From: Magicicada septendecula
Taxonomy: Eukaryota > Arthropoda > Insecta > Hemiptera > Cicadidae
NCBI GenBank assembly: GCA_034769895.1
Contig: CM068372.1
Location: forward strand, 242,444,343 to 242,508,342
Reading direction: 5' to 3'
DNA: 64,000 nucleotides
Shown: one piece after another, positions 36,462 to 49,314 of the stretch
How the letters are laid out: each line of letters starts with the position of its first letter
How positions within the stretch are numbered: position 1 is the first letter of the stretch
Position numbers and translations under genes: made by a program
The notes under the pieces: model-generated
The model's input: only the letters and a program-made list of their open reading frames with translations
Databases searched by the model: none
What the model was told of the DNA's origin: nothing

Positions 36462-36505
<44 letters not shown>

Positions 36506-37223
36506 ATATGCAGGGGACACTTAACTCACAATTTCTGCACCACCTGTGAAGTGCACTAAAAAAACCAGGGACAACTTTATTTGCAGACCTATCGTCTTCC
36601 AAATATATATTGAAGGCACTCTCGTCCTTCCTCAACATATGTGAAGTCTTTACTTCACCGCCTACTACACCATTAAGGGAAAAATTTACCCCCTGCAATC
36701 CCCCTACAATTATACTTTCTCTCCACTTTCTATCTAACTCATCACACACTAACATTCCATCATTATCATATTCTACTCCCATTAAAATCTCATTATCACT
36801 ACCAATGTTCACATAATCATCTTCTAATACCATATTCATATTTATTTTATCATAATTTTCACCACTACTTACCTTGTCTTTATTTATGTTTAATTTGTCT
36901 ATTTCTCTCTTATTTTCTAACTCTATTTCATCTAAACGTGTCCCTATTCCACTTATTCTTTTATCAAACTTAAAATTTTGTCTTTTTATTTCATTTTTCA
37001 TCTCATTGAACTTTTCATCAAACTTTACATTTAACTCATGACTTTGACTTTTCATTAATTGAAACAAGTCATCTAATGATACTTTACTACCGACAGGTGT
37101 TGAGTTTGCAGTGACTCCATTCATAATTACAGATTCTGTTCCTGTATCATTTAGATTCACGCTTTCATTTACATTAAGATTAATACTTTCACTATCGTTT
37201 GCCATTTTAGAGAAAGAAGACAA
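36049..37223 (-). pseudogene. Element B ORF: coiled coil plus novel conserved region, broken by a GA repeat
   Basis: Same unrecognised protein as in A and C. The first segment (37223-36501) has a Ser/Asn-rich start with ANSTPV and SLDDLFQLMKSQ shared with E1 Gag, a coiled coil (FDEKFNEMKNEIKRQNFK), then GLQGVNFSL, VVGGEVK, KDESAFNIYL and DDRS. The frame is then broken by a (GA)20 run at 36502-36463, exactly where A and C encode the ERES of YLERESV with a short GA run. The rest (36378-36049) reads ERLGVEMVDNYSKYLP, DKLIWN-PIN and ends LYRPKTRLLFDDGG. One more stop lies near 36385. Either MSSFSK at 37223 or MANDS at 37205 could be the start. Confidence 0.75.
36463..36502. repeat. (CT)20 microsatellite inside the element B ORF
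   Basis: Forty bases of pure CT (GA on the coding strand). The matching places in A and C have only four or five GA units that encode Glu-Arg-Glu, so the expansion happened in B after the copies parted and destroyed the frame. Confidence 0.9.
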
Positions 37224-37367
37224 TTTTTTCTGTTATTTTGTATCTTATCTTAATAACAACCTAACCTAACTCTCGTACTGTTATGTTTACGTGTTATGTT
37301 ATCCTATTTCGCTACCCGTCTGCTTCCGCATTCTGGTTCATTTATATAAAATAATTTACTATATAAA

Positions 37368-37387
37368 GTCCCTGTTCTGGACTGCCA
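37368..37387 (-). other. Element B primer binding site (degenerate)
   Basis: Minus strand TGGCAGTCCAGAACAGGGAC starts one base after the 5' LTR. The 3' half GAACAGGGAC matches the tRNA-Lys site; the 5' half is altered. Confidence 0.65.
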
Positions 37388-37388
37388 T

Positions 37389-38549
37389 TGTTACTTATAC
37401 TTTTTTTAATAAATAAATACATACATACAATAAAATATATTTTATTTGCATACCTCGTGGTTACCATACTTCCGGTTGCTACGTTTCTCTATTGCCAACA
37501 TTAGTTATTTTATTCACACCTAAGGGTTCCAAAGTATCGTTGAACGAGAGGCAGGAGCAGTCGGGGTTATTGAAATAAAGATTCGTACACATGGATTTAC
37601 GATAAAACACTAGTTTTAATATTTTTCTGTTTCTTCTGAATCACGTTACAAAAGGCTCAACTCAAAATGGAGTCATACTTAACAAGATGGCGACTTTGCA
37701 ATTCCGCTATTTATCATTAATTATTTTCATTGTTTCTCTACGTTATGTAATTGAACATAACAAAAACAAAACATTTTATACTGCAGTTGTGATTTTAATT
37801 ACTCATTTAGTTTCATATAACCCCTTTTACAACACATAAACCAATGTCTAGGTCTATTACTGCCGCCATTCTTTTTCACTCTCTCTCTCACATACTTTCG
37901 CTACATATTTTATTTTGATACATTTAATTTTGATTGTTATACTTTCGAGCTCGATTTTTTATAATTGGATACTAATATGAATTCTGACTTCCCTGATATG
38001 TTGTAAAGTTGCGGCTCAGACGTTCTCCATGGTAGGGCCGGTGGTTGGTGTACTTAGTTGGTCGTTGTACTCTCTAGCTTTCGTCTGTCCTTTGCACTGA
38101 ATTTACATGATGGTTATAATTACTTGTTAACACTGTTTACTTGTGATTACATTTTGTGGATTCAAACAAAACACTTTAGCTGACTATTTTAGGCCAGCGA
38201 AATTTTAACGTGTTGACACCATGACGATGTTCTGCAGACTGGGCAGACATATTATCGCATTGTCGACAGGTGGTGGGGATTAACTGTTATTAATCCTTCG
38301 TCCGAGACATGATGACGGTATTGTTCCATATGACAATTCAGCGTTGTCGATCAGTGCAACCATCGAGTGCGTTTTACTTCGCATGTACGCTCTTGGCCTT
38401 GAGACGAATTATACGGATGAAACTGCGTCGTTTATTTAGACATGGGGGAAGTTGACCTAACTCTCTTTTACATATGAAAATACAATAAAAATATAATACA
38501 AGATTCCTGAATACCATAATTCCTTAAGACGGACATTCGTACCGTCACA
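37389..38549 (-). repeat. Element B 5' LTR
   Basis: 1,161 bp, TGTGACGGTAC at the minus-strand start and AAGTAACA at the end. The frame 38457-38660 runs from this LTR into mariner DNA and is not a gene. Confidence 0.9.
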
Positions 38550-39060
38550 AACAAACCACAGATTGAGGAGTGGATGACGTTGCTGAAACCATAGGCATCT
38601 CTTATGAGCGTGTGCATCATACTTTAACTCAAGAAATTGGTGTGAAAAAGTGTTCTTCAAGATGGCTGCCGCATCTGGAGTTGTTGCATTTTTTAGGCGT
38701 CCAGTGTAACCATGTTTTCAATCCTTGTACGACCACGTTTAAACTCTAATGCCTACTTACAAACTGTTGGTTTTGAAGTCGCAGCATCTCCTGACACATT
38801 TACAATTTTGTTTTGAATTTCCATTGGCACTAAACAATTTTTAACAAAGAATCACACCACGATGTTTGATATTGTTCATTTTCCAAAATACGCATGACAC
38901 GTCAATTTTAAACAGCTTCTAAACAATGAATAAATTGATAGATAGATTTGGAAATTAACAGGAGTTCACATAAAATATAAATCTTGCAGCACATGAATAA
39001 TTTTAGTTTTACCGCTAAGCTATAGTCGTCGCTCCGTGAACTTTTCAACTGACCCTCGTA

Positions 39061-40879
<1,819 letters not shown>

Positions 40880-43800
40880 TATACGAGGGTCACTTGAAAA
40901 GTTCGCGGAGTGGCATCTATAGCTCAGAGGTAGAACTAAAATCTTTTGTGTGCTGCAAGACATATATTTCGCATGAACACCTGTTAATTTCCAGATAAAT
41001 CTGGCAATTTATTCACTCTTTATCAGCTGTTTGAAATTTTCCTGTCACGCGTGTTTTTAAAATGCACAAAATCAAACATCGTGTTGTGATGAATTCTCTG
41101 TTAAAAACGTTTTAGCGCCAATGGAAAATCAAAACGAAATTGTAAATGTATTCAGAGATGCTGTGCCTTCAGAAACAACAGTAAATGGGGAACACTCAAG
41201 TTTAAACATGGCCGTACAAGCACTGAAGACGATCCCAGCAGTGCACGTCCAAAAAGTGCAACAAACCACAGATTGAGGAGTGGATGATGTTGCTGAAACC
41301 ACAGGCATCTCATATGAGCGTGTGCATCATACTTTAACTCAAGAACTTTGTGTGAAAAAGTGTTCTTCAAGATGGCTGCCGCATCTGGAGTTATTGTATG
41401 TTTTAGGCATCCAGTGCAACCACGTTTTCAATGCTCGTAAGACCACGTTTAAACTCAAGTGCCTACTTACAAACCATTGGCACATCTACTTACACTTACA
41501 TCTCCTGACACGTTTACAATTTGGTTTGAATTTCCATTGGCTCTAAACAATTTTTAACAAAGAATCACATCACGATGATTGATTTTGTCCGTTCTTCAAA
41601 ACAGCATGACACGTTAATTTTAAACAGCTTCTAAGCAATGAATGAATTGATAGTGTAACAAATTAAATAATTTGTTATAAATGTTTGTTTGTAAAAAAAT
41701 TTTTTTGTTTATTCTTTATTTATTTATTTATTTTATTTTTTTTAATTAATTTAATATTAATTATTTTAAAATGTTTCGTGGTGTTCCGAACTTCTTATTA
41801 TTTGTTTTAATCAATTTATATCCTTTTCTGTATTTAAAATTCCTTTACCAGTTAATAGGATTGTCTCCAAGAACAATCGATTGGTGAACTTTCCTTATTT
41901 GTAGGTTATCTTCCTTCTTGGTTGTGAAATTCTGGTAGTTAAGTCTCTATTAAAATGCTATATTATGCTAGTTATAATTTAGGAATAAATAGTATTCAAT
42001 TTTATAATATTTAAGGAATTTTATTCAGAAATAATCATATAATCGATTTTCTATCGATTGATTAATCGACTCTCTCAGGGTATATCAATAGATTGTACAG
42101 TTATTTATTATCGGGTTCTTTAAACAGTTATTTTATATATAGTCAGAGAAAAAGGGCAAAGTATTGAAAGTATAACATTACAATATATCAGCTTATTAAT
42201 TAAAATACATTTATAACATTCAATATATAATAGTAAGTAAAGAAATATTTCGAACCGTGCAGATGTACAGGCAGTGTCGCTTGGGATTGTGGGAAGTCAA
42301 AAATGGCCGCTCTGTGTTCAGATGTATGACGAATGCACCTCGCAGATTCTGCTTCCAATAAAGGCTGCTTTTCCTATGATTCTCGTTCCTGCAGCTGCGA
42401 TTATTCCTTCTGGTGTTAGTGGAGTGTTTCTGGTTAAGTGTTCGTGGTTCACTTCGATAAAATGTGTTGTGTTAAGTTATATTTCACTTTCGTCTATTAG
42501 GTCGATAATTGCACTGTTCATTTCATTATGTGGAATTAATGTTTTAATCGTTTAAATTGTGTATTCACTGGTTTTCTGTTCTGTTTTATATTAATTTAAT
42601 GTTTGTAGGTGTTCGTTTCACTGAAGTTAAGGTTTAAATGTAATTTTACTAAACTCGCGTTTTTCGCAGTAGACTAGGCTTGTCGAAAGAACGCCATTTA
42701 TGTCTTAGCTATTAGGTTAATGTTTTAGCAAGAGCTCGTCTTAAGTGTACTTCACAACGTCTAATAATGAACTAACTCATTTCCTTCGTCTTCTACTAAA
42801 GTCTTAGCCAATTTAATATTAGCAATCCATTGCTTCAAAACTTTCTAGCTTCCGCTACATTTAAAATTTTTACATTATATTACTGAATATGTTTTTGCTA
42901 TTATTTAAATTTATTAAATATTAAATACATAATCTTCTTCTTCAGTTCATTCTGCTTGATTTGATACCAAATAAGATAATTTTACTAAGTTTTTTATCTA
43001 AAATGCTATATTTACTTCATTTTGAAAATTGTAAGTTTTAATTTTTACTTCCTGTCCTTTTCAAAATGTTTGCCCTTCTATGTTATATTAATGATTGTAT
43101 TAAATCTCAGATTGACATAAAAGGTTTATCTTCCCTTAATTTCTTGTAATTTAATTAATTGGTTGTCTTTTTTTAATATTATGCATTAATATGTGACTCC
43201 CCTCTCTGAATTTTCAGTTTTTACATTTGCATTTTTAACAATAATTCTTGCTATCTTTTTACAATATCTTTCTTAATTATAGTTCCAGTTATATGACTCT
43301 ATGACTGATTTTCCTTATATAAATTCCATCAGTTTAACTATTTTTCTGTATTTAATTCATCAATTATAATGCTGTTTAGATTTACCATTTGGCCTAATTT
43401 TTAACAGTTTTTACATACATAGTTTTTAAATAATACATCTTGTTTATACCCTTTCTGACTTTCTATTCTATTATAATATTGATTAACATTTCCTTATTTT
43501 AACAAAAGAACATTTAGTATATAATTTATACTATTAGTTCATAACACATAATTGAAATTAACAATGGTATTTAATCTCAGACATTTTAATCTGGATTAAC
43601 TATTCTTAAAACATAATAAATATTTTCATAACAAAAGAATGGTATTTAACTCTGACATTTCAGTAATGAGTTATCGGAACTTACTCTAAACAAAACATAT
43701 CTGTCCTTCCATCGTTGACACTATTTCTTATACTAGTTTCATTTTCAGTCTTAGCTGTTTTTTGTTTGATTTCTGGGGTAATGATTCTTGGTCACTTCAC

Positions 43801-44739
43801 TTTTTATATGGCCTACTCTTGTTTTATTTACTGTCATTCTAATGAATGTTGTATATAAAGAGTGGCAGTTATTATTTAGAAACACTTGTATTATTTGTCA
43901 TTATAATACTCTATTTAATATTATTCATTGACATAATATAAACACTTTAAAGTTTGTATAATTTCACAATTTACTCAGTTTATGAACTTCAATATTGACA
44001 TATTAGGTTTATTTAATATAACATAAAAACTTGCACTGATCCCCTTTTTATTCTTTGATTTTATTTCTAATTAGTTTTATAGTTTTATTAAAATCAAGAA
44101 ATCTATTTATAGAGGATAATGAAGGTTTGTTTTTTGCATTATATAATTAATTCACATTGGTTCACTTTCAATTCTACTTTATACACTTTTGGTCTATATC
44201 TATTTTACATGGTTTTCTAAATTTGGGATTTTGTAATACTTTCATTTGTTATTATTTTTATTACTTTCTTTTGGGGTTTTGTTTTGGGTATCTTATAAGA
44301 CCACTCCTTCTTCTTGTGGATGTTGTCTTGTTCTGGTTTCTTCTTTAATTACTCCTATTCTCCTTGTTTCTTATAAAAGTATCACCTTTTATGGTGGATG
44401 TTGTCTTGTTCTGGGTTTCTTCCTTACTTACTCCTATCCTACCTGGGTATTACTTTACTTTATTTTTTAGTTTTGAAGTTTATATTGATTACTCATTACT
44501 CACTGTTAGGGGAGTCATATTAGACAAAATAAGGCCTAAACTTCGGAATAATCCCGCGATCCATATTTTTTTATGAAACCTTTTGCATTCGCTTCTAAAT
44601 AGTGTTAATTAAAAATGCGTCCTCTTTAAAAAGGGTGCTAATTGTTTATTTGTTTAATAACAACAAATAAGTGCAAAATTAGTTGCAAAATTAAATATCT
44701 CGAATATAAATCGATGAAAAATTATGAAAATGGGTTCCT

Positions 44740-45110
44740 AGGGGTTTTCAAGTGTGCTGACTACGAATCTGATGTCAGATATTAGAAATTCAAAATGGCG
44801 GACTTAAAATGGCCGATGGAAATGTAAAATATTGCAAAATTAACCGAAGACATTGATTTTTTGGGGTTTGCTGGGTATGGTAATTTCGAATTTGATATGA
44901 TATTTAAAAAATTCAAAATGGCGGATCCAAAATGGGCGATCATGATATATTATATATAAAAAATTATGATATACTGTATAAATATATATATATATATATA
45001 AAATAAATTCATCAAAAAAATTAAAAATAATTACTTTCTTAAGGTTTTCAAGCACGGAAGTTACAAATTTAATGTCAGATCAAAGAAATTCGAGATGGCT
45101 TGTCTAACAT
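44740..45110. repeat. Subterminal repeats of the PIN/CXC element
   Basis: Three diverged copies near 44745-44815, 44865-44940 and 45045-45110. Each contains a (GGTTTTCAAG-like) start, an AAT(C/T)TGATGTCAGAT-like segment and (A)AATTCAAAATGGCGGA or a decayed version. They lie 0.2-0.6 kb from the left end, as do transposase-binding repeats in other DNA transposons. Confidence 0.55.
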
Positions 45111-45418
45111 GAACTATAACAGTATCATGTCCTAAAATTGTTTCATAACTATATTTTTAGTATTTTTGAGGCAAAATAATATACATTGTAATATCATTGA
45201 TGTATTTATTTGAAAAAGTATAAATTTGTAAGGTACATATTGGTTTTATAATTTTACAGTATATTTTTATGAAATAAAACGGAAAAAATTGATAACTTTA
45301 CATACTTTTAAGAAATTTACGCTATATCTTCAGCTTCTAATACGTATTCTGTTGTTTCTGCCAATTCTGCTGGGCGTTCTGAAATTTCTGCGGTTTCAGA
45401 TGCATTTTCCAAAATTTC

Positions 45419-46567
45419 TTATGTAGTTTTAGTCAAATCATCTACTTGAGGACTGTTTGAACAGTCCACTCCACTGCAATTTAAACAGGCAGTGCTGCAG
45501 TATAAGCCGGTTTTTCTACAGCCACAATTATTTTCACAGCCACTTTTACAGCTGCAAAATAAACTGTGCAATAGCTTTTCGGGAGCTGGAGGCTCGGTCA
45601 TACTTACAGGGTAAAAAAAATCTTTTTTCGTCCATCTCCATTCACGTGGTGATAATTTTTCACCCAACCACTGTTGAACTTGTAAGTAGACTCTTTTAAA
45701 ATGCTGCAGTACTGCGTTTTTTGTAGGAGGTAAAAATGCAAGAGTCATTTTTCTTCGTTTCGAAACACCTCTAACAAAACATTTGTACCAATACTCATTT
45801 AAATCTTTTTCCGATTTCGAAGCACCGTATAAAGCCAATGTACACTTAACACCAGCTTCGAAAAGTTCATCTATGCATATTTATTTTTATTATAAAATAT
45901 TTGTGCCATTGCTTGTAATTCTTCGTTAGTTTCAAATTTTTTTACAAATGTATTTTTTCCATGATTGAAAAAAGCTGATGTTGTATCACATCCACTGAGT
46001 GCGTGTAGAAAAAGAATGAAATTTTTTGAATTCGGATAAGATTTCAACATAACCGTTGAAGAGTAAATACTTCTTTTCTATGTTACCTCTTCCTGGTTTT
46101 AAGAAATATACTTCCTTATCATGAGGGCACAGTGCAGCTAAAATAACCAGCACATCAATATCCTCTGAAACAATAACAGCTTTTGAATTCGTCAGACTAA
46201 GTGCAGTCTGAACAATTACAGTATCTGCATCATCAGGTGCTTGAGCTACAGAAATATTATTATCTTTGAGTTTATTCGTTAATAATGTTATAAAAGACAT
46301 TTTATTTTTTTCAGTGGAGAGAAATTTTTCTTGTGCAACAGTGAGTGGCATATCTTCATTGAAATAAATATCTGCGCATTTTTGTTTGCGACTTCTACGA
46401 ATTCTTTCAGCTGATTTGATGCTGTCTGAACTATAACCATCAAAAACTACAATTACATTGCTTCCATAATTTCTTCGTAGATACCAGATGTAGCTATTGC
46501 AAATACTGCTGAACTTTACATTTATTTTCCATGGTACTCGATGTAGTAACATTCCATTACTAATCAA
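45419..46567 (-). pseudogene. PIN/FEN-like nuclease plus Tesmin/TSO1-type CXC protein, mobile-element gene
   Basis: One decayed gene over three frames. The first part (46567-45986) has a PIN/FEN-like fold pattern: VVFDGYSSDS near the start, QEKFLS, APDDADT and VSEDIDVLVILAAL with conserved acidic residues that in this fold bind metal and cut nucleic acid, and YFLKPGRGNIEKKY. After a frameshift near 46010 comes LHALSGCDTTSAFFNHGK. After a stop and shift near 45885, the last part (45838-45419) ends in a CXC domain: CSCKSGCENNCGCRKTGL, then CSTACLNCSG. CXC domains bind DNA. The order PIN, HALSGCDTTSA, CXC matches, from memory, a repetitive family of uncharacterised arthropod and cnidarian proteins. 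The first residues (SNGMLLHRVPW) lack a family-like start, so the N-terminus is missing. Confidence 0.72.
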
Positions 46568-47927
46568 ATATGTAACACAATTGTCAATTAATTATCAATT
46601 ATTTAACCAACTATTGCTCAACAAACTGTAACTATAAAACGCAACGTGATATTACGCAGCCACGTGCCGAAAGACTAACGTACTTTTTCGAGCTGAATCA
46701 TAACGCCCTTTCACCATAGATCAAAGAAACTTAATAGATGGCTTTCTCCCTTCTCAGAATATGCACCAAAAGTTACTATACATCCTACATTCACGTATCA
46801 GGTCAGCTTGCATTGAAATGCCCGGTTATTGTTATAATCATACTGAAAACATGTATATTTTAACTATTTACCGGTTTTTTTATTTCCCAATGGTTATTAC
46901 ATCGAAAAAAAATTATAACAAGGTGTATTCTTCAAGGTTTATGTCTCAGCTACTACCTCCATGTGGTCAAAGTGTTAAAAAATATTTTTTTTTTTAGTTA
47001 AAGCAATTTATTTATACTCGAATTTTCAGACTTTTTAAGTGAAAAATAATGTTTTTAGTTTTTTCTTAAAAAAAAGCATAAAACATTGTAACTATCATAA
47101 AATAAATTATTTTGCCTTAAAGTACACATCATAAGCTTCAAATTGACCACCTCCAGAATGTCAATATCATTTATCAAGACTTTATTATTTACGATCACAG
47201 TTAGAAACTCAAAGTGGAAAAACGCATTTTTCGAAAATTGACCAACTTTGAAGGCCTGGATTTTGTAAAATAAATTTTTCTAATTTTTTTGCCGAAAGAC
47301 CTATTTTAGGCAATCCCTTTAAATATAACAACCATGTATTTGTTTATTTTTTTTGCCTATTTTGTTCAAGTTTCGTCGAATTTTATGAAATAATCGAAAA
47401 TTTGTGCAACACTTAACTTCAAGGTGATATATGAAATATTTACAATACTTAAAAAAACATTTAAACACATGTAATACTTCAACAAAATTATCCTTTTTAA
47501 CATCCAATTGGTTTCATGTCATTTGCTTTTGTCAATTAAAAGTTATAGCCACTTATGTGCGGCGCTCGCGGTCGTGCGGGCCCACTTTCAGCGTAGCAGG
47601 CGGCCGACGCAGCGCGAATTGGAGCGTTAGTTAACATATTACTGCTCGCTCAATTTCAATTGAAAAAACAAGTGTCATATATGTTTCTTTTGTAAAATTT
47701 CCCGTTCTTTCGAATGGCGGTATCAGTTTCTTGGCAAAAATTGAATAAAAAAAGTTGTTTGCAAAAAACCGCATTTTTGCATGTAAATTGTTAAATAAAA
47801 AATGTAGCACCCACTTTCTTGCGGACGCATTTTGATATGTTATTCTACACACTTTTTTGAACACGTTCCAAAAGGAATCTTCGATCGGAGAATTTTTCCG
47901 AAGTGAAAATCTAATTTGACTCACCTA
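46568..47927. other. Right part of the PIN/CXC element, no gene recognised
   Basis: 1.36 kb, mostly A+T-rich, with a GC-rich island at about 47555-47630 (CGGCGCTCGCGGTCG and similar). Frames of 62-97 residues on both strands (46761-46997, 47431-47634, 47631-47924) show no recognisable domain. Confidence 0.5.
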
Positions 47928-48090
47928 TGTAATATTGATTTTAATGAAACTCTTTCTTCAATCTATGATTGTGCTTTACGGTGGTTCTTAATTAATTTTT
48001 AATGTTGCTTTCTTGGATTTAAAATGTTTTTATTTTATTTTATGATCTTTCTCTCCATTCAAAACTGTGGGCATTATCTGTCATGCTACA

Positions 48091-49314
48091 GATTGCTCTC
48101 TTTCAAAAGTGATTATTTCAGACTTGATTATGGATGAAATAATTGCTTGATAACTTTTTATTTATTATTCTTCGTCTTCCTCCCCATTTCTATATCGGCT
48201 TCTTCATACTTGAGCTTAATAAACTTTATAGTCTCTTATCTGACTTTGATTCTTCTTGGATAGTTAGTGTTTTCTGAGATTTATTATTATTATTATTATA
48301 TTTTTCCTTTTCTTAACTTTGTGTTTTATCCATGGGATATTAATTCCCTAACATTCCCTAACATGTGAGCTGGAGTAGTCCAGAGAGGCACTTTTGGCTA
48401 CATATACTCTGCTGGCCATACTACACTTCTAATTGAGTTCAGAGGCAATTCATCTCTGCTCAAAAACATAATGCTGCTGGAATTATCTACAGTCATCAAA
48501 TAAAAATTATATATAGAATAGTCTCATTTTCGACTAATAAAAATATATTTGGATACTTCACTTCGTTGTTTCTCAAATTATCTCACATTTTCTATCTCAT
48601 TTATTCTTCTTAGTATTTATTATTCTCATTATATATTCTTCTAACTTTTTAGCTCGGCTGATATATTCATTTTTATCATGGATGGAAACTTTGTTTTAAC
48701 TTTTTCCTTCTTCATCTGAATTCTCATCATATCTTCTTCTGGTTATTGATATTGATAGCATATTTTTATATTTTATATATTTTTTTCTTTAGTTCTTATT
48801 AATTATTTGAATGGTCTTATTTTATGTCAGTTTTTTCAATTGGTTTCTTTATAATTGACATCCAAGTTGTTATTATGATCATATTATATAAACATATTTT
48901 TCTTTCTTTTCTCTTTCTCAGAAAGTTATTAATCCGCTTTTGTATTCATTAAAATTAATTTATTAATATTGTATTTTTTCATGTGGTCTTTATTTCTCTT
49001 TGCCTTTCATTAATGTTTTATTATTTTCTTGTCAAAACCATTTTCTTCATATGTTTGGTATGAGTTGTTCTTTTTTGTTTTTTCAGAACTGAGTAATATC
49101 ATAATCATCCTTCTTTATTATCTGTTTCCATAATCGTTTCATAAATAGTTAGTCATAGGTCGTTCTTATTATATTATTTTTTTTCTTTTTTATATTTTGA
49201 TAATTTTATTATAATAACGAATTCTTCTCTTTTAATAATTCCAAATTATTTTCTTTTAAATAACTTGTAAGTTGGTCTTACTATTATTTAAAATTTTGAT
49301 AATTTTTTCAAAAT
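48091..49314 (-). other. Element D 3' noncoding region
   Basis: 1.2 kb between the pol stop and the 3' LTR, A-rich on the minus strand, without a gene. A weak purine tract (minus GAAAGAGAG) lies just before the LTR start. The UUCG hairpin of the E1/A/B/C group was not found here. Confidence 0.6.

Larger units (their letters stand above)
32872..38549 (-). mobile_element. Element B: LTR retrotransposon without pol, novel ORF
   Basis: 5,678 bp on the minus strand: 5' LTR 38549-37389, primer site, ORF region 37223-36049, noncoding, exon-like block, hairpin, polypurine tract, 3' LTR 34060-32872. The target duplication is AACA (32868-32871 and 38550-38553), and the mariner M2 sequence continues across it. 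LTR lengths differ (1,189 and 1,161 bp) through small indels, so it is older than A. No pol motifs. Confidence 0.9.
22722..39060 (+). mobile_element. Mariner-like element M2, split by hAT and element B
   Basis: Non-autonomous mariner of about 870 bp in three pieces: 22722-22740, 32537-32871 and 38554-39060. It begins TACGAGGGTCAGTTGAAAAG after a TA and ends ACTGACCCTCGTA. The pieces align in order with M1. The 5' and 3' parts are about 280-bp inverted copies of each other, long for mariner. Between them are traces of a transposase helix-turn-helix region (ISYERVHH, SSRWLPHLE); the DDD catalytic part is missing. TA at the left is intact, the right flank reads CA. Confidence 0.8.
44507..47927 (-). 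mobile_element. TIR element carrying a PIN/FEN-like + CXC gene
   Basis: 3,421 bp inserted in the D LTR. Left end TAGGGGAGTCATATTAGA, right end (inverted) TAGGTGAGTCAAATTAGA: 16 of 18 bases match. TGT flanks both sides (44504-44506, 47928-47930), and the uninterrupted sequence is present in the other D LTR at about 62422-62430, which fixes the ends. It carries one decayed gene (46567-45419) and subterminal repeats on its left side. No DDE transposase was recognised. A 3-bp duplication fits PIF/Harbinger-like or CACTA-like integration, but TGT is not the usual TWA, so the superfamily is open. Confidence 0.85.
41654..48090 (-). repeat. Element D 3' LTR (interrupted)
   Basis: Minus-strand LTR. 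42234-44506 and 47931-48090 match 54145-55764, 61772-62427 and 62428-62588 of the other LTR almost exactly; 41654-42233 is the terminal part missing from the 5' copy. A T-rich direct repeat of about 79 bp (GGATGTTGTCTTGTTCTGG at about 44318 and 44396) lies inside and gives rise to several Phe/Leu-rich plus-strand frames that are not genes. Confidence 0.88.

Noticed and set aside
42274-42555. 93-residue plus-strand frame, also partly seen at 54176-54364 on the minus strand
   Set aside because: It lies in D LTR sequence, is not kept in the other LTR copy, and has no homology.
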